From Cutaneotrichosporon cavernicola (taxonomy: Eukaryota; Basidiomycota; Tremellomycetes; Trichosporonales; Trichosporonaceae), in assembly GCF_030864355.1 (NCBI RefSeq), contig NC_083393.1, positions 62,001 through 126,000 on the forward strand: a stretch of DNA of 64,000 bases, given 5' to 3'. A program made the translations under genes and the position numbers. Under the pieces are notes generated by a model that saw only the letters and a list, made by a program, of their open reading frames with translations, searched no databases and was not told the DNA's origin. This document shows positions 10,851 to 22,128 of this stretch, one piece after another (within the stretch, counting starts at the first letter, position 1; every line of letters begins with the position of its first letter).

Positions 10851-12505
10851 CTACTGCTGTCCACGGCGCTTCCTCCGAGCCTCCTCGACACGCTGGCGCT
10901 TGGCCTCCTCGGGCGAAAGACGGCCAGCAGCGCGGTCCTGCGCATTGGCGTCGGCCTTGGCATCCTCCAAGAAGCCGGCGGTACGTGTCTGCTCATACTT
11001 CTCGCGGATGGTACTCTTGTGCTCGGCACCCGGACGCTTGGGGTCGACGGTACGAACGCGCTCCCGGCGAATGTTCTGGTTGGCATTGGCTGCAGCCTGC
11101 TTCTCGCGGGCACGCTCCATCATGCCCTTCTGCCAGTCGACCATGGCGGTGAACGTCTCCTTAATCGACGGGTTGGGGTTGAGCAGGAGGTCCTCGGGGG
11201 GTGGCGCAATGGCCTTGGGCGTCGGGATGTTGAGCATACGCTTGACAAAGGGCTGGCGGATGGTCCACGCCTGCAGCGCCGTAAACATGTTGGAGGTCGT
11301 CCAGTAGAAAAGGACAGCGGCGGGCATCTTGGAGACGAAGATGAGCATGAGCGGCGACGCAACCAGGAAGAAGTTACGGAAGTGAGCCATGGTGCGCTGG
11401 CTCGAGGCGGCTGGTGAGTCGGCACCCATGCCGAACACGAGGATCTGGAAGGCAAGCGACGTGATGGGCAAGATGTAGAGCGGGTCAGGAACAGTCAGGT
11501 CCATGACCCAACCAAAGCCACCCTCACGCAGCTGGGGCAGGGGAAGTGCAGCTAGCTTGCGCAGTCCGAAGAAGAGCGAGATGAACAGCGGCATGCTGAC
11601 GAGGGGGAGGATCATGCCGCGGAACGGGCTCACGTCGTGTTCCTTCATGAGGGTGCGTAGGTTCTGCTGTGCGAGCGCAGAGCCCATCTGGTCTCCTTCG
11701 GCTTGAGACTGCTTCATGCGCTGCATGATGCCCTGGAATTGAGGGCTCACAGCTGCCATGCGCACATTGTGCTTGGTCGTGCGCACAAGGAGCGGGAACA
11801 GCATCATGCGCATCGTGAGCGTGAGGGCAATGATGGATCCCCACCACGGCAAGCCGGTGATGCTGTGCATCCCAACGAGCGAGTCACACAGCCACCCGGG
11901 CAGGCTGTACCAGGAGTGGTCCAAGCCCATGAGCTTCAGGTCTGACAACTTCATGGCTGCGTGCACAGCATCGGGCGACGCGAGCACCTGCTCCAGTGGC
12001 AGCCCCGAGTTGGTGATGAGGTCCTCGAGAGTTGGGGTGGAGGCGTTCGCCGGGCTCTGGGGGAGGAGCGGCGACGGGTCGCTATGGAACTGGTGATCGG
12101 GAGCCGTCGAGGTGAGGTGCGATGGGGCGGACACGGGCAACTCGGCCGGCACAGCAGGCGTGTCGCTCGCAGGAAGAGGCGTCGAGATGGCCGCAGACAA
12201 TTGCGGCTCCACGGCAGTTGTGGTAGTAGGCGTCTCAACAACTTGTGCGGCCTCCGAGCTCTTGAACGGGTTCCATGAAAAATCGCGAGTTCCGCCCAGC
12301 TGCACCGCCAGTATTGTGCGAGGGGTCAGCGCCGGGCGCTTGCCGAGCGCGACCGCCGACGGCGACGCGCCTGCGCGCGCCATAGACGCGACAGTGAGGT
12401 GGCGCACAGAAGCGTGTGCATGCCTTATAGTCAGCGCGCCCCACCAACCAATCTAACTCACCTGCTCTGGGCGAGTGCCCTGGCCGGGAGGGAGCGGACG
12501 AGCAT
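10851..12505 (-). CDS. OXA1: Mitochondrial inner-membrane insertase OXA1 (YidC/Oxa1/Alb3)
   Basis: Inserts mitochondrially and nuclear-encoded proteins into the inner membrane from the matrix side. Exon 1 (12462-12505, 44 nt) supplies the presequence start MLVRSLPARALAQS; a 38-nt intron leads to exon 2 (10851-12423), which continues HAHASVRHLTVASMARAGAS. This start gives a basic, Ser/Ala-rich targeting peptide, whereas the open frame alone has no good ATG before residue M of MARAGAS. The core shows GLPWWGSIIALTLTMRMMLF, then FRGMILPLVSMPLFISLFFG and further membrane helices typical of the YidC family, followed by a Lys/Arg-rich matrix tail (EEAKRQRVEEARRKRRGQQ) of the type that binds mitoribosomes. 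Divergent from NDUFS7 across about 270 bp. Confidence 0.93.
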
Positions 12506-12774
12506 GGCTTTGGCTGTGATCGTGATCGTGATCGGATACCCGGAACTGCCGAAATCGAAAACGCAAAAGTGGAGTGGAGGTCGGAGGTGTCAGAGATCAG
12601 AGAGCGGGATCAAATCGATCAAGGTGCCACCTGGAAATAACGCCGAGTGGGTGGAATTGAGTGTGTCGCTATTGGCGCCTCCATTAGGTGGCAAGTCGTA
12701 CTCAAGGGATACCTCGGAGCTCACTATAGACTGGGAGCTCGCCGTCACTTCACCCTCCCTCACCACTTGAAACC
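12506..12774. promoter_or_regulatory. Shared promoter of OXA1 and NDUFS7
   Basis: Only 269 bp separate the two start codons, so both genes must use this stretch. Both products act at the mitochondrial inner membrane. A GATCGTGATCGTGATCGGAT short repeat lies at about 12517-12537. No factor site is assigned. Confidence 0.55.
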
Positions 12775-13862
12775 ATGGTTGGCATGCTCACCACTGGGCT
12801 CAGGACCGGTATGCTATCCCAGTCCCACACGGCCGCGCTGACATCAGCCTCTCTTCGGACGTCGGCGATCCGGCCCCTCGCCATTGGTATGTACCAAGCA
12901 AGTGAGCGATGGCTAACTCCAGCGCGACTGCACACGACGCCGCAGGCCGCAGACGCACGGCCCGTTCCCATCACCCAGATTGCCAACCGCGGCAGCAACC
13001 AGGAATCGCTTGAGACGCCGCGCAACGGCGCTGGTGAGTCTCTATTCCCAACCATTCCCAACCCAACTAACACACAGAGTACGTCCTCTCGACGCTCGAC
13101 AAGGTCGTCAACTGGGCGCGGCAAGGCTCGTTCTGGCCCATGACTTTCGGTCTCGCGTGCTGTGCCGTCGAGATGATGCACGTCGCCGCTGCGCGTTACG
13201 ACCAGGACCGTCTCGGTGTCGTGTTCCGAGCCTCGCCCCGTCAGTCAGACATTATGATTGTCGCAGGCACCCTCACCAACAAGATGGCCCCCGCCCTCCG
13301 TAAGGTCTACGACCAGATGCCCGAGCCGCGCTGGGTCATTTCGATGGGCTCGTGCGCCAACGGCGGAGGATACTACCACTACTCGTACTCGGTCGTCCGT
13401 GGGTGCGACCGCATCGTCCCCGTCGACATCTACGTGCCCGGATGGTGAGTGGCGTGTGGCATGGGGGCGTAACAAGGAGAGCGGGGCGTGGAGCCATGAC
13501 AAGGGGTGGAACAGCTGCGCGGACTGGAGATGGTGCGCCATTCCGAGGAGCACGGAATGATTGTGGACCATCGGCGGGGACCAGACAGACTGTGTTGGGT
13601 ATCGCGGCAGGCGTCGCGCCCGTGTTGGCGCGCGTCGAGTACTGGCTGCGTTCCGTGTCCGCTTCCCACTTCGCCTCCGGGGATGGCCGGCGGAGTCCTA
13701 GCCTTACTTTCCCCCCCTCCGCCCGACCTTCTCTCTATACCTCTTGAGAAACATATCGCTAACCCCAGCCCCCCAACGGCCGAGGCGCTCCTGTACGGCT
13801 TCCTCCAGCTCCAGCGCAAGATGCGTCGCTCGCGCACCGCTGTCCGCTGGTACCGCAGCTAG
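12775..13862 (+). CDS. NDUFS7: NADH:ubiquinone oxidoreductase subunit NDUFS7 (PSST)
   Basis: Core complex I subunit that holds the terminal Fe-S cluster N2 next to the quinone site. Exons: 12775-12886, 12923-13033, 13078-13444, 13769-13862; the phases match at each junction. The protein starts with a mitochondrial presequence ([17 protein letters not shown]). The conserved core reads [17 protein letters not shown] with the tandem cysteines, [16 protein letters not shown] with the third ligand, and [18 protein letters not shown] with the fourth. The codon of that last cysteine is split by the 324-nt third intron. The C-terminus, RTAVRWYRS, is as expected. Length (about 227 residues) fits the family. 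Convergent with the ABC transporter, whose stop is 158 bp away. Confidence 0.97.
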
Positions 13863-14020
13863 TTTAGAATGCATGAGGATGGCAGTTTCGCCAGCAGAGC
13901 GGACACACTCAGATGGCCCGGCTGGGTTCAAGTCCTTCCAAGTCTAGCGGGCTGATGCAGACCACGCATCATCAGCTTGCCATGTCCGAGTTACATAGAA
14001 AAATAACCCATTCTAGATCT

Positions 14021-17000
14021 CTACAAAGTCTCCTGTGCGCGCCGCTGCTCAGCCGCCAACGCCGCCTCACGGAGATGTCTGAACTCGTTCCGTCCAGTCG
14101 CGCGGCAGAGGGCATAGAACCGACTCTTGGTGTCCCGCAGAAGCTCGGCGGGACTCGCATACTCGGCGATCGTGCCGCGGTGCATGACCAGCACCTTGTC
14201 AAAGTCGATGATGGTGTGAATCCGATGCGCGATCGTGATAATCGTGCTGTCCGAGAACTCTGCACGGATCGTTGTGCTAATCAGCTCGTCTGTCTCGTAG
14301 TCGATGCTTGCCGTCGCCTCGTCCATGAGCAGCACCTTGTTGCGGCGCAGGATCGCCCGCGCCATGCAGATCAGCTGCTTTTCTCCGCTGCTGAAGTTGT
14401 CGCCACCCTCAGTGACGGGGTACGAAAGGTCGGTGAAGACGTTGGCGTTGCGAGCCACAGCCGTCTCCTCGTCCGAGCCTGCGGCCTCGGCGCGGTCGAC
14501 CTCCTCACCCGCCTTGATGAGGTGCACGCGGCGGAGTGCCTCGTAGATCTCGCTGTCATCGTACTCGTCGAAGACGTCGAGCGTACTCCGAAGTGTGCCG
14601 CTGAGAATCGTGGGATCCTGTGGGATGATCATGATGCGCGAGCGCAGGTCCGTGATGCCGATCTTGGCGATATCCACCCCGTCGATAACAATCTTCCCAC
14701 TTGTCGCCTCGACGAAGCGGAAGAAGCTCAGAGCAAGCGTGCTCTTCCCGCAGCCTGTCGCGCCGACAATGCCGATCTTCTCACGTGGTGCAACACTGAA
14801 GCTGATTCCATGCAGGACGTCGGGAAGGTTGGGCGCATACCGGATCACAAGGTTGTCGACTTCGATCGCGCCGTCAGCTGGCCACGAGGCGGGTGGCCGT
14901 GGCTCGACGAACTCTGGCGCCTCTTGCACCACATCGGTGTACTCCTTGATACGCTCGAGTGCGACCATGCTTTGTTCGAGCTGGACGAATCGGCGGATCA
15001 CGAAGATGAGGTCGTGCATGATCGTGCCGGCGAACGCGAGCGAGAAGCCCGCAACGCTTGCGCTCGCACCAGCCATGAGCATCGCCATGGCTGTCACGCC
15101 GACCATGATCGAGCTGAGGACATTAAAACGGCTGGAGAGCCAGCGGTTTACTGTCCACATCCACGCGAAACAGAGAGTGTTTGTGTCGCTGAGCTTCATC
15201 ATCTCTGCCAGTGCGACTGTGGATGCGCCGAACGCGCGGATGACCCCGACACCCGAGACGGTCTCCCCGAAAAGGGAGTAGACTGGAGAGCGAGTCACCG
15301 AGTCGAGGCGGCGCATGTCGCGCGACGCCTGTCCATACACCGAGCCAGCGTTGTAGTAGAGCACCGTGACGAGGCAGAGCGCGACGACAAATCGCCACCC
15401 GCCTGTGTACGTGATCACCGTAACCGTGCACACGACCTTGAGGCCGTACTGTATCGTGCGGCCAAAGTTGTTGGCCAGCTTTGAATCCAGGCCTTCAATG
15501 TCCTTACCGAAGCGGTTGAGAAGGCGGCCACGGTTCGTCGTGTCGTGAAAGCGCAGGGGCGCAAAGAGCACAGCCTTGAGCATGCCCGCGTGCAAGATGC
15601 TGCTCGCGCGAAGGTTTCCTACGTACACTACCGCGTAGGGGAGGTTGGTGAGGAAGCAGCCCGTAATCGTGATCGCCGCGTAGCCGCTGACGTAGAACGT
15701 TGAGCTGTGCTGTGGCCGCTTGCCGTCGTCGTCAGACCAGTACGACACCCAGCCACGCTCGAAGATTGGCACGATCGTCGAGACGATGGTGGCGACAATG
15801 AAAACGGTCCACCAGATGGGTCCGCCCAGCGCAGAGAAGTATTTCTCCCACACCGACCATGCGATGCGGCCGCGCACGCGCTTCTCGTCCTCGATAAGCT
15901 TGCGAGGTGCCTTCTGCGTGATCAACCTGTCGCTGGACGCGTCGAGCGTCGTGCCCTCGTCAGTGGGTGCGATTGTGCTGGTCTCAGAACCGGTTTCGGA
16001 GCCGGTAACGGACAGCTCGCCGCTAATAATTTCCAGCAGCTTATGCGTCGGCTTCTTTGCGTCGGATATGTTCTCCTCGACTGTCTTCTCTTCAGCGACC
16101 TCGCCTGCCGTCGGCTGCGACTCGGGGTCCTCGGCCTCGAGCTCCTTCATCAGCCCTCCGTTGACAAAGTCCTGGCGTGTGCCAGCAAACTTGACGTCAC
16201 CATTGTCGAGCGCAACGATGAACGCGGCTGAGGGCGAAACGAGCGCCGTGTGGTGCGAGACGAGCAGGACAGTGCGCCCCGCAGTGAGCGGGCCGCGGAT
16301 ACAGTTCTCCATGATGGCGTGGGCAGTATGCGCGTCGACAGCGGAGAGAACATCGTCCAGGTATAGTGTGCTGGCCCGCGAGTAGATCGCGCGTGCGAGC
16401 GAAACACGCGCCTTCTGCCCTCCGGAAAGGTTGACGCCCTTCTCGCCAATTTCCGTCTCGTCGCCATCCTCGAGGATCTCGAGGTCGTTCGTGAGCGAGC
16501 ACGCGATGATCACGGCGTCGTAGCGCTCGCGGTTCCATGGGGCTGAGAAGATAATGTTCTCCTTGATGCTTGCGTTCTGCAGCCACGCCTGTTGCGGTAC
16601 GTATCCGACCATGCCGGGGAGAAGCCAGTCCGCATCGAGGATCAGCTTGCCGCCGTTGCTTACACTCATCGTATCAGGCTGGGAGCGGGGAACGCGCGCC
16701 TGGCCGGCTACGAGGTCGGCCTCGCCGAGGAGGCCATTGAGGAGGAGCGACTTGCCCGAGCCGAGGCGGCCGCAGATGAGCGATAGTTTACACTTGGGAA
16801 AGCGGAGGGTGAGGCCGGCCAGCGAGAATGCGGGGCGTGGCGTCGGCGCGGTTGACTTTGGCCCACTCGCCGAGTCGTCCGTGGGCCATGTGAATGTTGC
16901 GTTAGTGAGGACAATGTCGCCCCCGTCAAAGTCGGTCACAGGGTTGACCTCAGCGAGAGACATGTACCTTTCGACGCGGCGGCACGAGACGAAGCCCTGC

Positions 17001-18961
17001 AACGACTCGATGAACGTCTCGGGGAGCGCATTGAGGGCGAAGCGGAGCTCGTCAAAGACAGCGATCGAGGTGAATGCGATGGCCGGAGTGAGCCTCTCGC
17101 CACGGATGACAGTGTAGTGGATGAACGAGACGATGGTGACAAGAATCGGCGTGAATGCCCAGAGTACGTCGAAGGCAAACTCGATCTGGAAGTTCCGGCG
17201 CTGCCAAGCAAGTTCCTCGCGGCGGATCTTGTTGACGCGCGCCTCGAACGGCCGCTCCCACGCCATGAACTTGAGCATGCGGATCCCCTGCAGCACCTCG
17301 TTCATGAGGGCCGTGCGCTGGTCGCGCGCCTTCATGAGCCCTTCCTGCGACCTGACGACAACCTTGGACGCGAAGTGACTGAGGGGCAGACACAGCAAGG
17401 TGGTGAGAAGTCCGATGAGCGCCGACGAACCCAAGAGGTTAAGTAAGAAGAATGACGCGACAACGATTTCGATAGGCCCGTCGACGAGGGTGAAAGTGTG
17501 GAAGACGAAATCGCCGATGCGGTCGACGTCTACGGTGAAGAGCGTCATGATCTGTGACTTGGATGACATCCCCTCATCATCTTCGTCGCTCTTGTCATTC
17601 TTCTTCGCCTTGTCGTGCTTGCTCTTCTTGTCCTTGTCGGTCGACTTGCCAGTGTCGTCGCCCACGGCAGCAATGTCCTTCTTCCGGAGCGTCTTGGAAA
17701 ACAGAATCGAGTTGAGCTGCAGACGGAAGCGGACCCGGAGGTTGACGGACGCGATTGAATAGATGATGCCGGCAATCAGGTAGACGAAGAGGTTGGACAC
17801 GAGGATGCCAAGGGCGAACACCCAACCCCACGCAGGGTTCTTCCGGCTCGGGTCGTTCTCGAGGTAGGTCAGGAAGAAGTTAAGGAGCAGATGCGGACTA
17901 TAGTAGAGGACGCCAGTGACCGCTGCTAGACTGGCCTGGGCGATGAGCAGCCACTTGTTGACCTTGGCGAGTGTCCAGAGGAGGTTGTAGCCCTCCCACT
18001 TGCCCAGACGGTACGAGCGTTTGCCATACGCGGCCTTGAACTTGATATAGTTGGGGAGCGCTCGCTGGTCGGCCTGTAACATGGGGAGATCCCAGACATC
18101 AATCGAGTCATTGAGCTTGGAGCGCTCGATGAGGACGGCGCTGTACGAGAACAGCATCCACTCGGGGATCGTGACAGCCACTTCGTCGGTCACGTTGGGG
18201 ATGTCGGGGTTGAGGCAGGGGTGGTCTGGAGGGATGGCCTCGAAGATCTTGGCCGGCAACAGTTCCTTGATGGGAATGTACATTTGCGGGCCACGGCGGA
18301 TGTTGAGCACAATGAACAACGGGATAAACTGCAGCAGTGGTAGGACCGAAGTTAGGGTCGAGATGAGGCTGACTGGCGGATGGACGGCGAACGATGCAAC
18401 GCTGATGGGCTTTGTGGGCATCGGAGTAGACGGAACAATAGCGAGGAACCCGACGACCATGAATTGGGTTAACATGTTTGCGGCCAGGTGGATCGTGGTG
18501 GCCCAATGTGTGCTAGTCTCGTGCTGGCCGAAGAACCACATTGTCATGATGAGCGTCGCGAGGTGGGCCGGCGCAAGGAAGGTGGGAAGGAGCAGCATAC
18601 GTACACGCACGTGTTCCTCCAGTCCTTCGGATGAGAGGATCGTCAGTACCATGAGCGCAATGTTGGCGGCCAAGGGGAGAAGGTAGGTGGCGAAGAGGGC
18701 AACCTTGAGCTGAAACTGTCTCCTCCAGAACTGCTCGGGGCGGACGGGCTCGCCGTCCACGCACACGACCGGGTTCTCAATCTCGAACGCATCGCGCATC
18801 GGCGCCAGCCCCTCATCAGCGATCACCGGCAGCTGGACCTGTCGGCGTCTGAAGACCAAGGGGATCGGCGACGCGGGGTGCGACGAGAGGTAGAGCGAGA
18901 ACGACACGACCGAGACGAGCGGAATGAGCGCCGTCGCGGCGAGGACGATGACGGCTGCCAT
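14021..18961 (-). CDS. ABCC-type (MRP/Ybt1-like) ABC transporter, full length
   Basis: ATP-driven exporter, probably of organic anions or conjugates and possibly vacuolar; substrate not inferable. Single uninterrupted frame of 1646 residues from ATG 18961 (MAAVIVLAATALIPLVS). The open frame extends further upstream, but that part looks like leader sequence. Layout: an extra N-terminal membrane region, TMD1, NBD1 with Walker A GRLGSGKS, signature LSGGQKARVSLARA and Walker B STLYLDDVLSAVDAH; a linker; TMD2; NBD2 with Walker A GATGCGKS, a non-canonical signature FSSGEKQLICMARA, and Walker B KVLLMDEATASIDYETD. In NBD1 the residue after the Walker B aspartate is Asp rather than Glu (LDDVLS), a known ABCC feature that makes the site degenerate. 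An acidic/Lys-rich loop lies within TMD1 (about 17560-17680). Notable for having no introns in an intron-rich neighbourhood. Confidence 0.94.
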   Translation of the reverse strand: MAAVIVLAATALIPLVSVVSFSLYLSSHPASPIPLVFRRRQVQLPVIADEGLAPMRDAFEIENPVVCVDGEPVRPEQFWRRQFQLKVALFATYLLPLAANIALMVLTILSSEGLEEHVRVRMLLLPTFLAPAHLATLIMTMWFFGQHETSTHWATTIHLAANMLTQFMVVGFLAIVPSTPMPTKPISVASFAVHPPVSLISTLTSVLPLLQFIPLFIVLNIRRGPQMYIPIKELLPAKIFEAIPPDHPCLNPDIPNVTDEVAVTIPEWMLFSYSAVLIERSKLNDSIDVWDLPMLQADQRALPNYIKFKAAYGKRSYRLGKWEGYNLLWTLAKVNKWLLIAQASLAAVTGVLYYSPHLLLNFFLTYLENDPSRKNPAWGWVFALGILVSNLFVYLIAGIIYSIASVNLRVRFRLQLNSILFSKTLRKKDIAAVGDDTGKSTDKDKKSKHDKAKKNDKSDEDDEGMSSKSQIMTLFTVDVDRIGDFVFHTFTLVDGPIEIVVASFFLLNLLGSSALIGLLTTLLCLPLSHFASKVVVRSQEGLMKARDQRTALMNEVLQGIRMLKFMAWERPFEARVNKIRREELAWQRRNFQIEFAFDVLWAFTPILVTIVSFIHYTVIRGERLTPAIAFTSIAVFDELRFALNALPETFIESLQGFVSCRRVERYMSLAEVNPVTDFDGGDIVLTNATFTWPTDDSASGPKSTAPTPRPAFSLAGLTLRFPKCKLSLICGRLGSGKSLLLNGLLGEADLVAGQARVPRSQPDTMSVSNGGKLILDADWLLPGMVGYVPQQAWLQNASIKENIIFSAPWNRERYDAVIIACSLTNDLEILEDGDETEIGEKGVNLSGGQKARVSLARAIYSRASTLYLDDVLSAVDAHTAHAIMENCIRGPLTAGRTVLLVSHHTALVSPSAAFIVALDNGDVKFAGTRQDFVNGGLMKELEAEDPESQPTAGEVAEEKTVEENISDAKKPTHKLLEIISGELSVTGSETGSETSTIAPTDEGTTLDASSDRLITQKAPRKLIEDEKRVRGRIAWSVWEKYFSALGGPIWWTVFIVATIVSTIVPIFERGWVSYWSDDDGKRPQHSSTFYVSGYAAITITGCFLTNLPYAVVYVGNLRASSILHAGMLKAVLFAPLRFHDTTNRGRLLNRFGKDIEGLDSKLANNFGRTIQYGLKVVCTVTVITYTGGWRFVVALCLVTVLYYNAGSVYGQASRDMRRLDSVTRSPVYSLFGETVSGVGVIRAFGASTVALAEMMKLSDTNTLCFAWMWTVNRWLSSRFNVLSSIMVGVTAMAMLMAGASASVAGFSLAFAGTIMHDLIFVIRRFVQLEQSMVALERIKEYTDVVQEAPEFVEPRPPASWPADGAIEVDNLVIRYAPNLPDVLHGISFSVAPREKIGIVGATGCGKSTLALSFFRFVEATSGKIVIDGVDIAKIGITDLRSRIMIIPQDPTILSGTLRSTLDVFDEYDDSEIYEALRRVHLIKAGEEVDRAEAAGSDEETAVARNANVFTDLSYPVTEGGDNFSSGEKQLICMARAILRRNKVLLMDEATASIDYETDELISTTIRAEFSDSTIITIAHRIHTIIDFDKVLVMHRGTIAEYASPAELLRDTKSRFYALCRATGRNEFRHLREAALAAEQRRAQETL

Positions 18962-19504
18962 GACTAATGTCAGTGGAGGAATAGGTATGGGGAGGTGGGG
19001 TCCGCGAGGTAAGCCTACCTGTGTCGCCGAGGTTGTCACTCGAGTGCCCTTCAAAGCTGTCAAGATGAGCTTATGACTCCCCGTAGTTGGACGAGATGGG
19101 TGGGATGGGCAGTCTGTTCCCAGACGTCCATGGGATCGAGTCGAGTGGCGCCAACGATTATTTAAGATGAACGAGTTAAAGTAAATGATGCACCGCATGG
19201 TCTTCGTTGGGTTGCTCCGCACGAGGTCCAAAGGTGGTACAAAGTTAGGACGAACCCTTCGGATCCGATATTACCCTCATGGTAATTGACGTCATTGCTC
19301 TATTATCCGCACTAACAAATCAACCATTTGGTTCCGTTATAATCATCTTGGACATTAGAATATTAGAAGACGCGAATGTTTTGTCTTCTAGTACCTGACC
19401 AAATGAGACCCCATGTACCTTTCGGCTCCACCCGATCATTGCAACTTACTCTCAACATCAACAACAACTACCCTAAACACTTATACCCTACCATCAAAAC
19501 AACA
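18962..19504. promoter_or_regulatory. Shared promoter of ABC transporter and AGC-like kinase
   Basis: 543 bp between two divergent starts. The kinase-proximal half is AT-richer than its surroundings (about 19260-19380). No site is assigned. Confidence 0.4.
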
Positions 19505-22128
19505 ATGTCCCCACCAAGCTACCTACATCGTCACCTCCTCCTGTCCGCACTCCTCGACCGCCAAGATCCCCCACCACCAGATTGCTTTTCTGTGCCTGGA
19601 CAGAGCAACGAGGCGGGATGCAAATTGGACGCTCTTTTGTTGAGGGGCTGGTCGGTGAGCGCACGACGGACCAAACCTCAGGACAATGACAGTGCGTTTC
19701 CCCACCGGAGGTACGCTGATTTAGTATTGCACAACGTGGACAGTTTGCGGCTGAAGAAGAACGACTTTGAGGTTTTAGGCCGCATTGGAGAAGGACAGTT
19801 CGGAGTGGTAAGCTTGGCAGACAAGGAAAGGGACACCTGACGCAAGGTCGACGCTGTGCGCTGCAAGCTCAACGGACAAGTATATGCACTCAAATCGATT
19901 GAGAAGCACATGGCTGCCCGTGCCGGCGTGGTAAGTCGCTCCTCGATGTCTCTTACCCAGAACCTCGGCCTTCCTTTCGAGCGTCATGTCCATATGCTCG
20001 CAGCAGAGAAGCCTTCTCCCGCCCCCGCCCTCTTCACATCTTTCCAGTCGCCAAACGCACTCCACCTCGTCACCCAGTATGCTCCATGCGGCTCCATCTG
20101 GGATCGTCTCTGCGAGCTGCTGCCGGCACCTGGGTTAGACACAGGCCGAATGGAAGAGACTGAGATACGATGGTGGGCAAGACAGATGGTCGACGCCATC
20201 TCGTGGATCCATGGCATGGGATATGCGCACCGGTGAGCTTACATGTGTAATTGTGTAGCTCTGACATCAGCGACATCAAGCCTCACAACTTCCTTCTTCT
20301 CCCTGACGGGCGGCTGTGGCTTACCGACTTCGGCTCGGCCGCGCCGCTGAGCCAGGGGAAGGTGGCCCGCCGCCATTGCATGTTACCCGTCGGTACACCC
20401 GACTACATCGCCCCCGAGGTCCTGCGCATCGCGGAGAACGCAATGGTGGAGGCCGCCCAGTCGGTGCACTCGGACTCGGAGGAGGAAGGAGATCGCACTG
20501 TCCGCCAGTCGGACCTCACTGCTCCAGGCTACGGGCCCGATGTCGATTGGTGGTCGCTCGGCGCAACTCTTTACGAGATGGCGGTTGGACGAGCCCCATT
20601 CTGGGCGCCAACAATCGGGCCAACCTACGACCGGATCATGCGTTGCGACCTGCGTCTGCCTGAGGATCTCCCTCCGCAGTTCAAGAGTCTGTTGTCAGGG
20701 TTAGTCGTTACGCTCGTGGAGAAGACTGACCACAGGCTCCTGTGTCTGAACGACGTCCGCCTCGGGACAACCGACGTTGGTGAGATCAAGCGCCATTCGT
20801 TCTTCAACGGAGTCGACTGGACAAGGAAGCCAGGCCCTCCTCCAAAGAGTGTAACGCTGGCGCCAATCGACCTCGGCACCCTAGCCGAGTCTTTCGTGCA
20901 CGAGTACGACGAGATCACGGAGCGGACCTTTGACCATTTCTTCAACTCGTCACCAGGGCTGACTACCATGTCCAATTCAATGTCCATGTCGATGGTCGTG
21001 CCCGAGTCGACGTGGTCTCGGTGGGTTGGCTGGTCGTGGGCGCCTCACGCCGAGTACTTCGGGCCAGAGAAGCCGTTCATCACCATTTCGCCTGCCTCTA
21101 GAGTGTCTGGACCCAGACAGTCGTCCGCTCCACCAGCGACGCACATGTTCACCCCTATCCGCAGCGGCTTGTACGATACACCGCCCACTGCCCCTCGCAG
21201 CGCTCCCCGTTCGTTACCTCGCACACGCGACGTTGCGGAGAGACAAGCGTTTGCTCAGCTGCTGCGATGCGTCGAGGCCAGCGCGAAGAAGAAGCTCGCA
21301 TCGACTCGGCATATCCCCGGCTCAGCTTCCACCGTCTCCTCCATCACCTCCCCAACCCTGTGGCGCAAGCAGCAGCCGCCCACTCCGACTCCAATGAGTC
21401 GCGAGACCACCACCCTAAACGCGACCTTCACCTCCAAAGCAGGAGTACCAGTTCCCCGCCAGCTCTCGCGCACATCGTCGCGCACAGACCTGCCCTCACG
21501 CCCATCGTCTCGCGCGTCAGGACACAGTAGACAGGGAAGCGGAGCAACCCGGACCAGCTTGGACGGCAGCCTTCCATCATCACGGAGCGGTTCGTGGAGG
21601 CTCCGCGACTCAGCCTTCCTCGCCAAGCTTACCGCCGCTGCTGAGGCTGACAAGCCCCTGTTTTCCCTATCTATCCGCGAGAATATCAGCCGACCGGGTG
21701 AGCGCCACCGGTCGTCCTCGCTTTCGCAGCTGGGTGAAAATGCGGGGCATCAAAAGCCGCCTTCGCTCGCAACAGAGCCAGGGACTGGAGCTCCACGCGA
21801 ACCATTATTGTCTATCCAGGAGAACCGGAAGCCAGCACTGAAGACCCCGCAACCTCCTCCTCGCCCAGTCCAACAGCCCAAATACAAGTACGGCGTGCTA
21901 GGTGCGGACCCCAACAAGCTGCCTAGAGCCGCCACTGCAGTTGACGTCTACATTCCCCCGTGCGATCCGGGGCGGGTTGGAGACGGGTCCCGACTCGCTG
22001 CTCTTGAGGCTTGGCACAAGTCTCTGGTGAATGGAGTAGACGTGAGTCACCTACGGTAGATGGATCTGAGTTGACATCAGAACCTTGAGCGCCGCCTCGC
22101 CGAAATGACCGCGCGGTACGAGAAGTAA
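19505..22128 (+). CDS. AGC-type Ser/Thr protein kinase (DMPK/MRCK-like)
   Basis: Exons: 19505-19807, 19847-19930, 19961-20232, 20271-20699, 20736-22041, 22081-22128. The glycine loop is GRIGEGQFGVV (end of exon 1), the ATP lysine is in VYALKSIEK (exon 2), the catalytic loop HRDIKPHNF is formed across the 38-nt intron 20233-20270, then DFG in LWLTDFGSA, the activation-segment end GTPDYIAPEVL, and DVDWWSLGATLYEMAVG. The tail EIKRHSFFNGVDW followed by proline is the AGC kinase C-terminal extension. A long Ser/Pro/Arg-rich region follows (21060-21900). The last short exon gives the heptad-like end NLERRLAEMTARYEK. Two introns (19931-19960 and 20700-20735) are multiples of three without stops, so their removal is inferred from alignment-like continuity. 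The closest animal relatives have long coiled coils, absent here. Substrate unknown. Confidence 0.85.

Noticed and set aside
13913..15484. 523-codon plus-strand open frame opposite the ABC transporter
   Set aside because: It is antisense to the second nucleotide-binding domain and TMD2 of an intact transporter; composition is typical of GC-rich shadow frames.
18962..19231. N-terminal extension of the ABC transporter to an upstream ATG
   Set aside because: The added 90 residues are not membrane-like or conserved in kind; ATG 18961 begins directly with a membrane helix.
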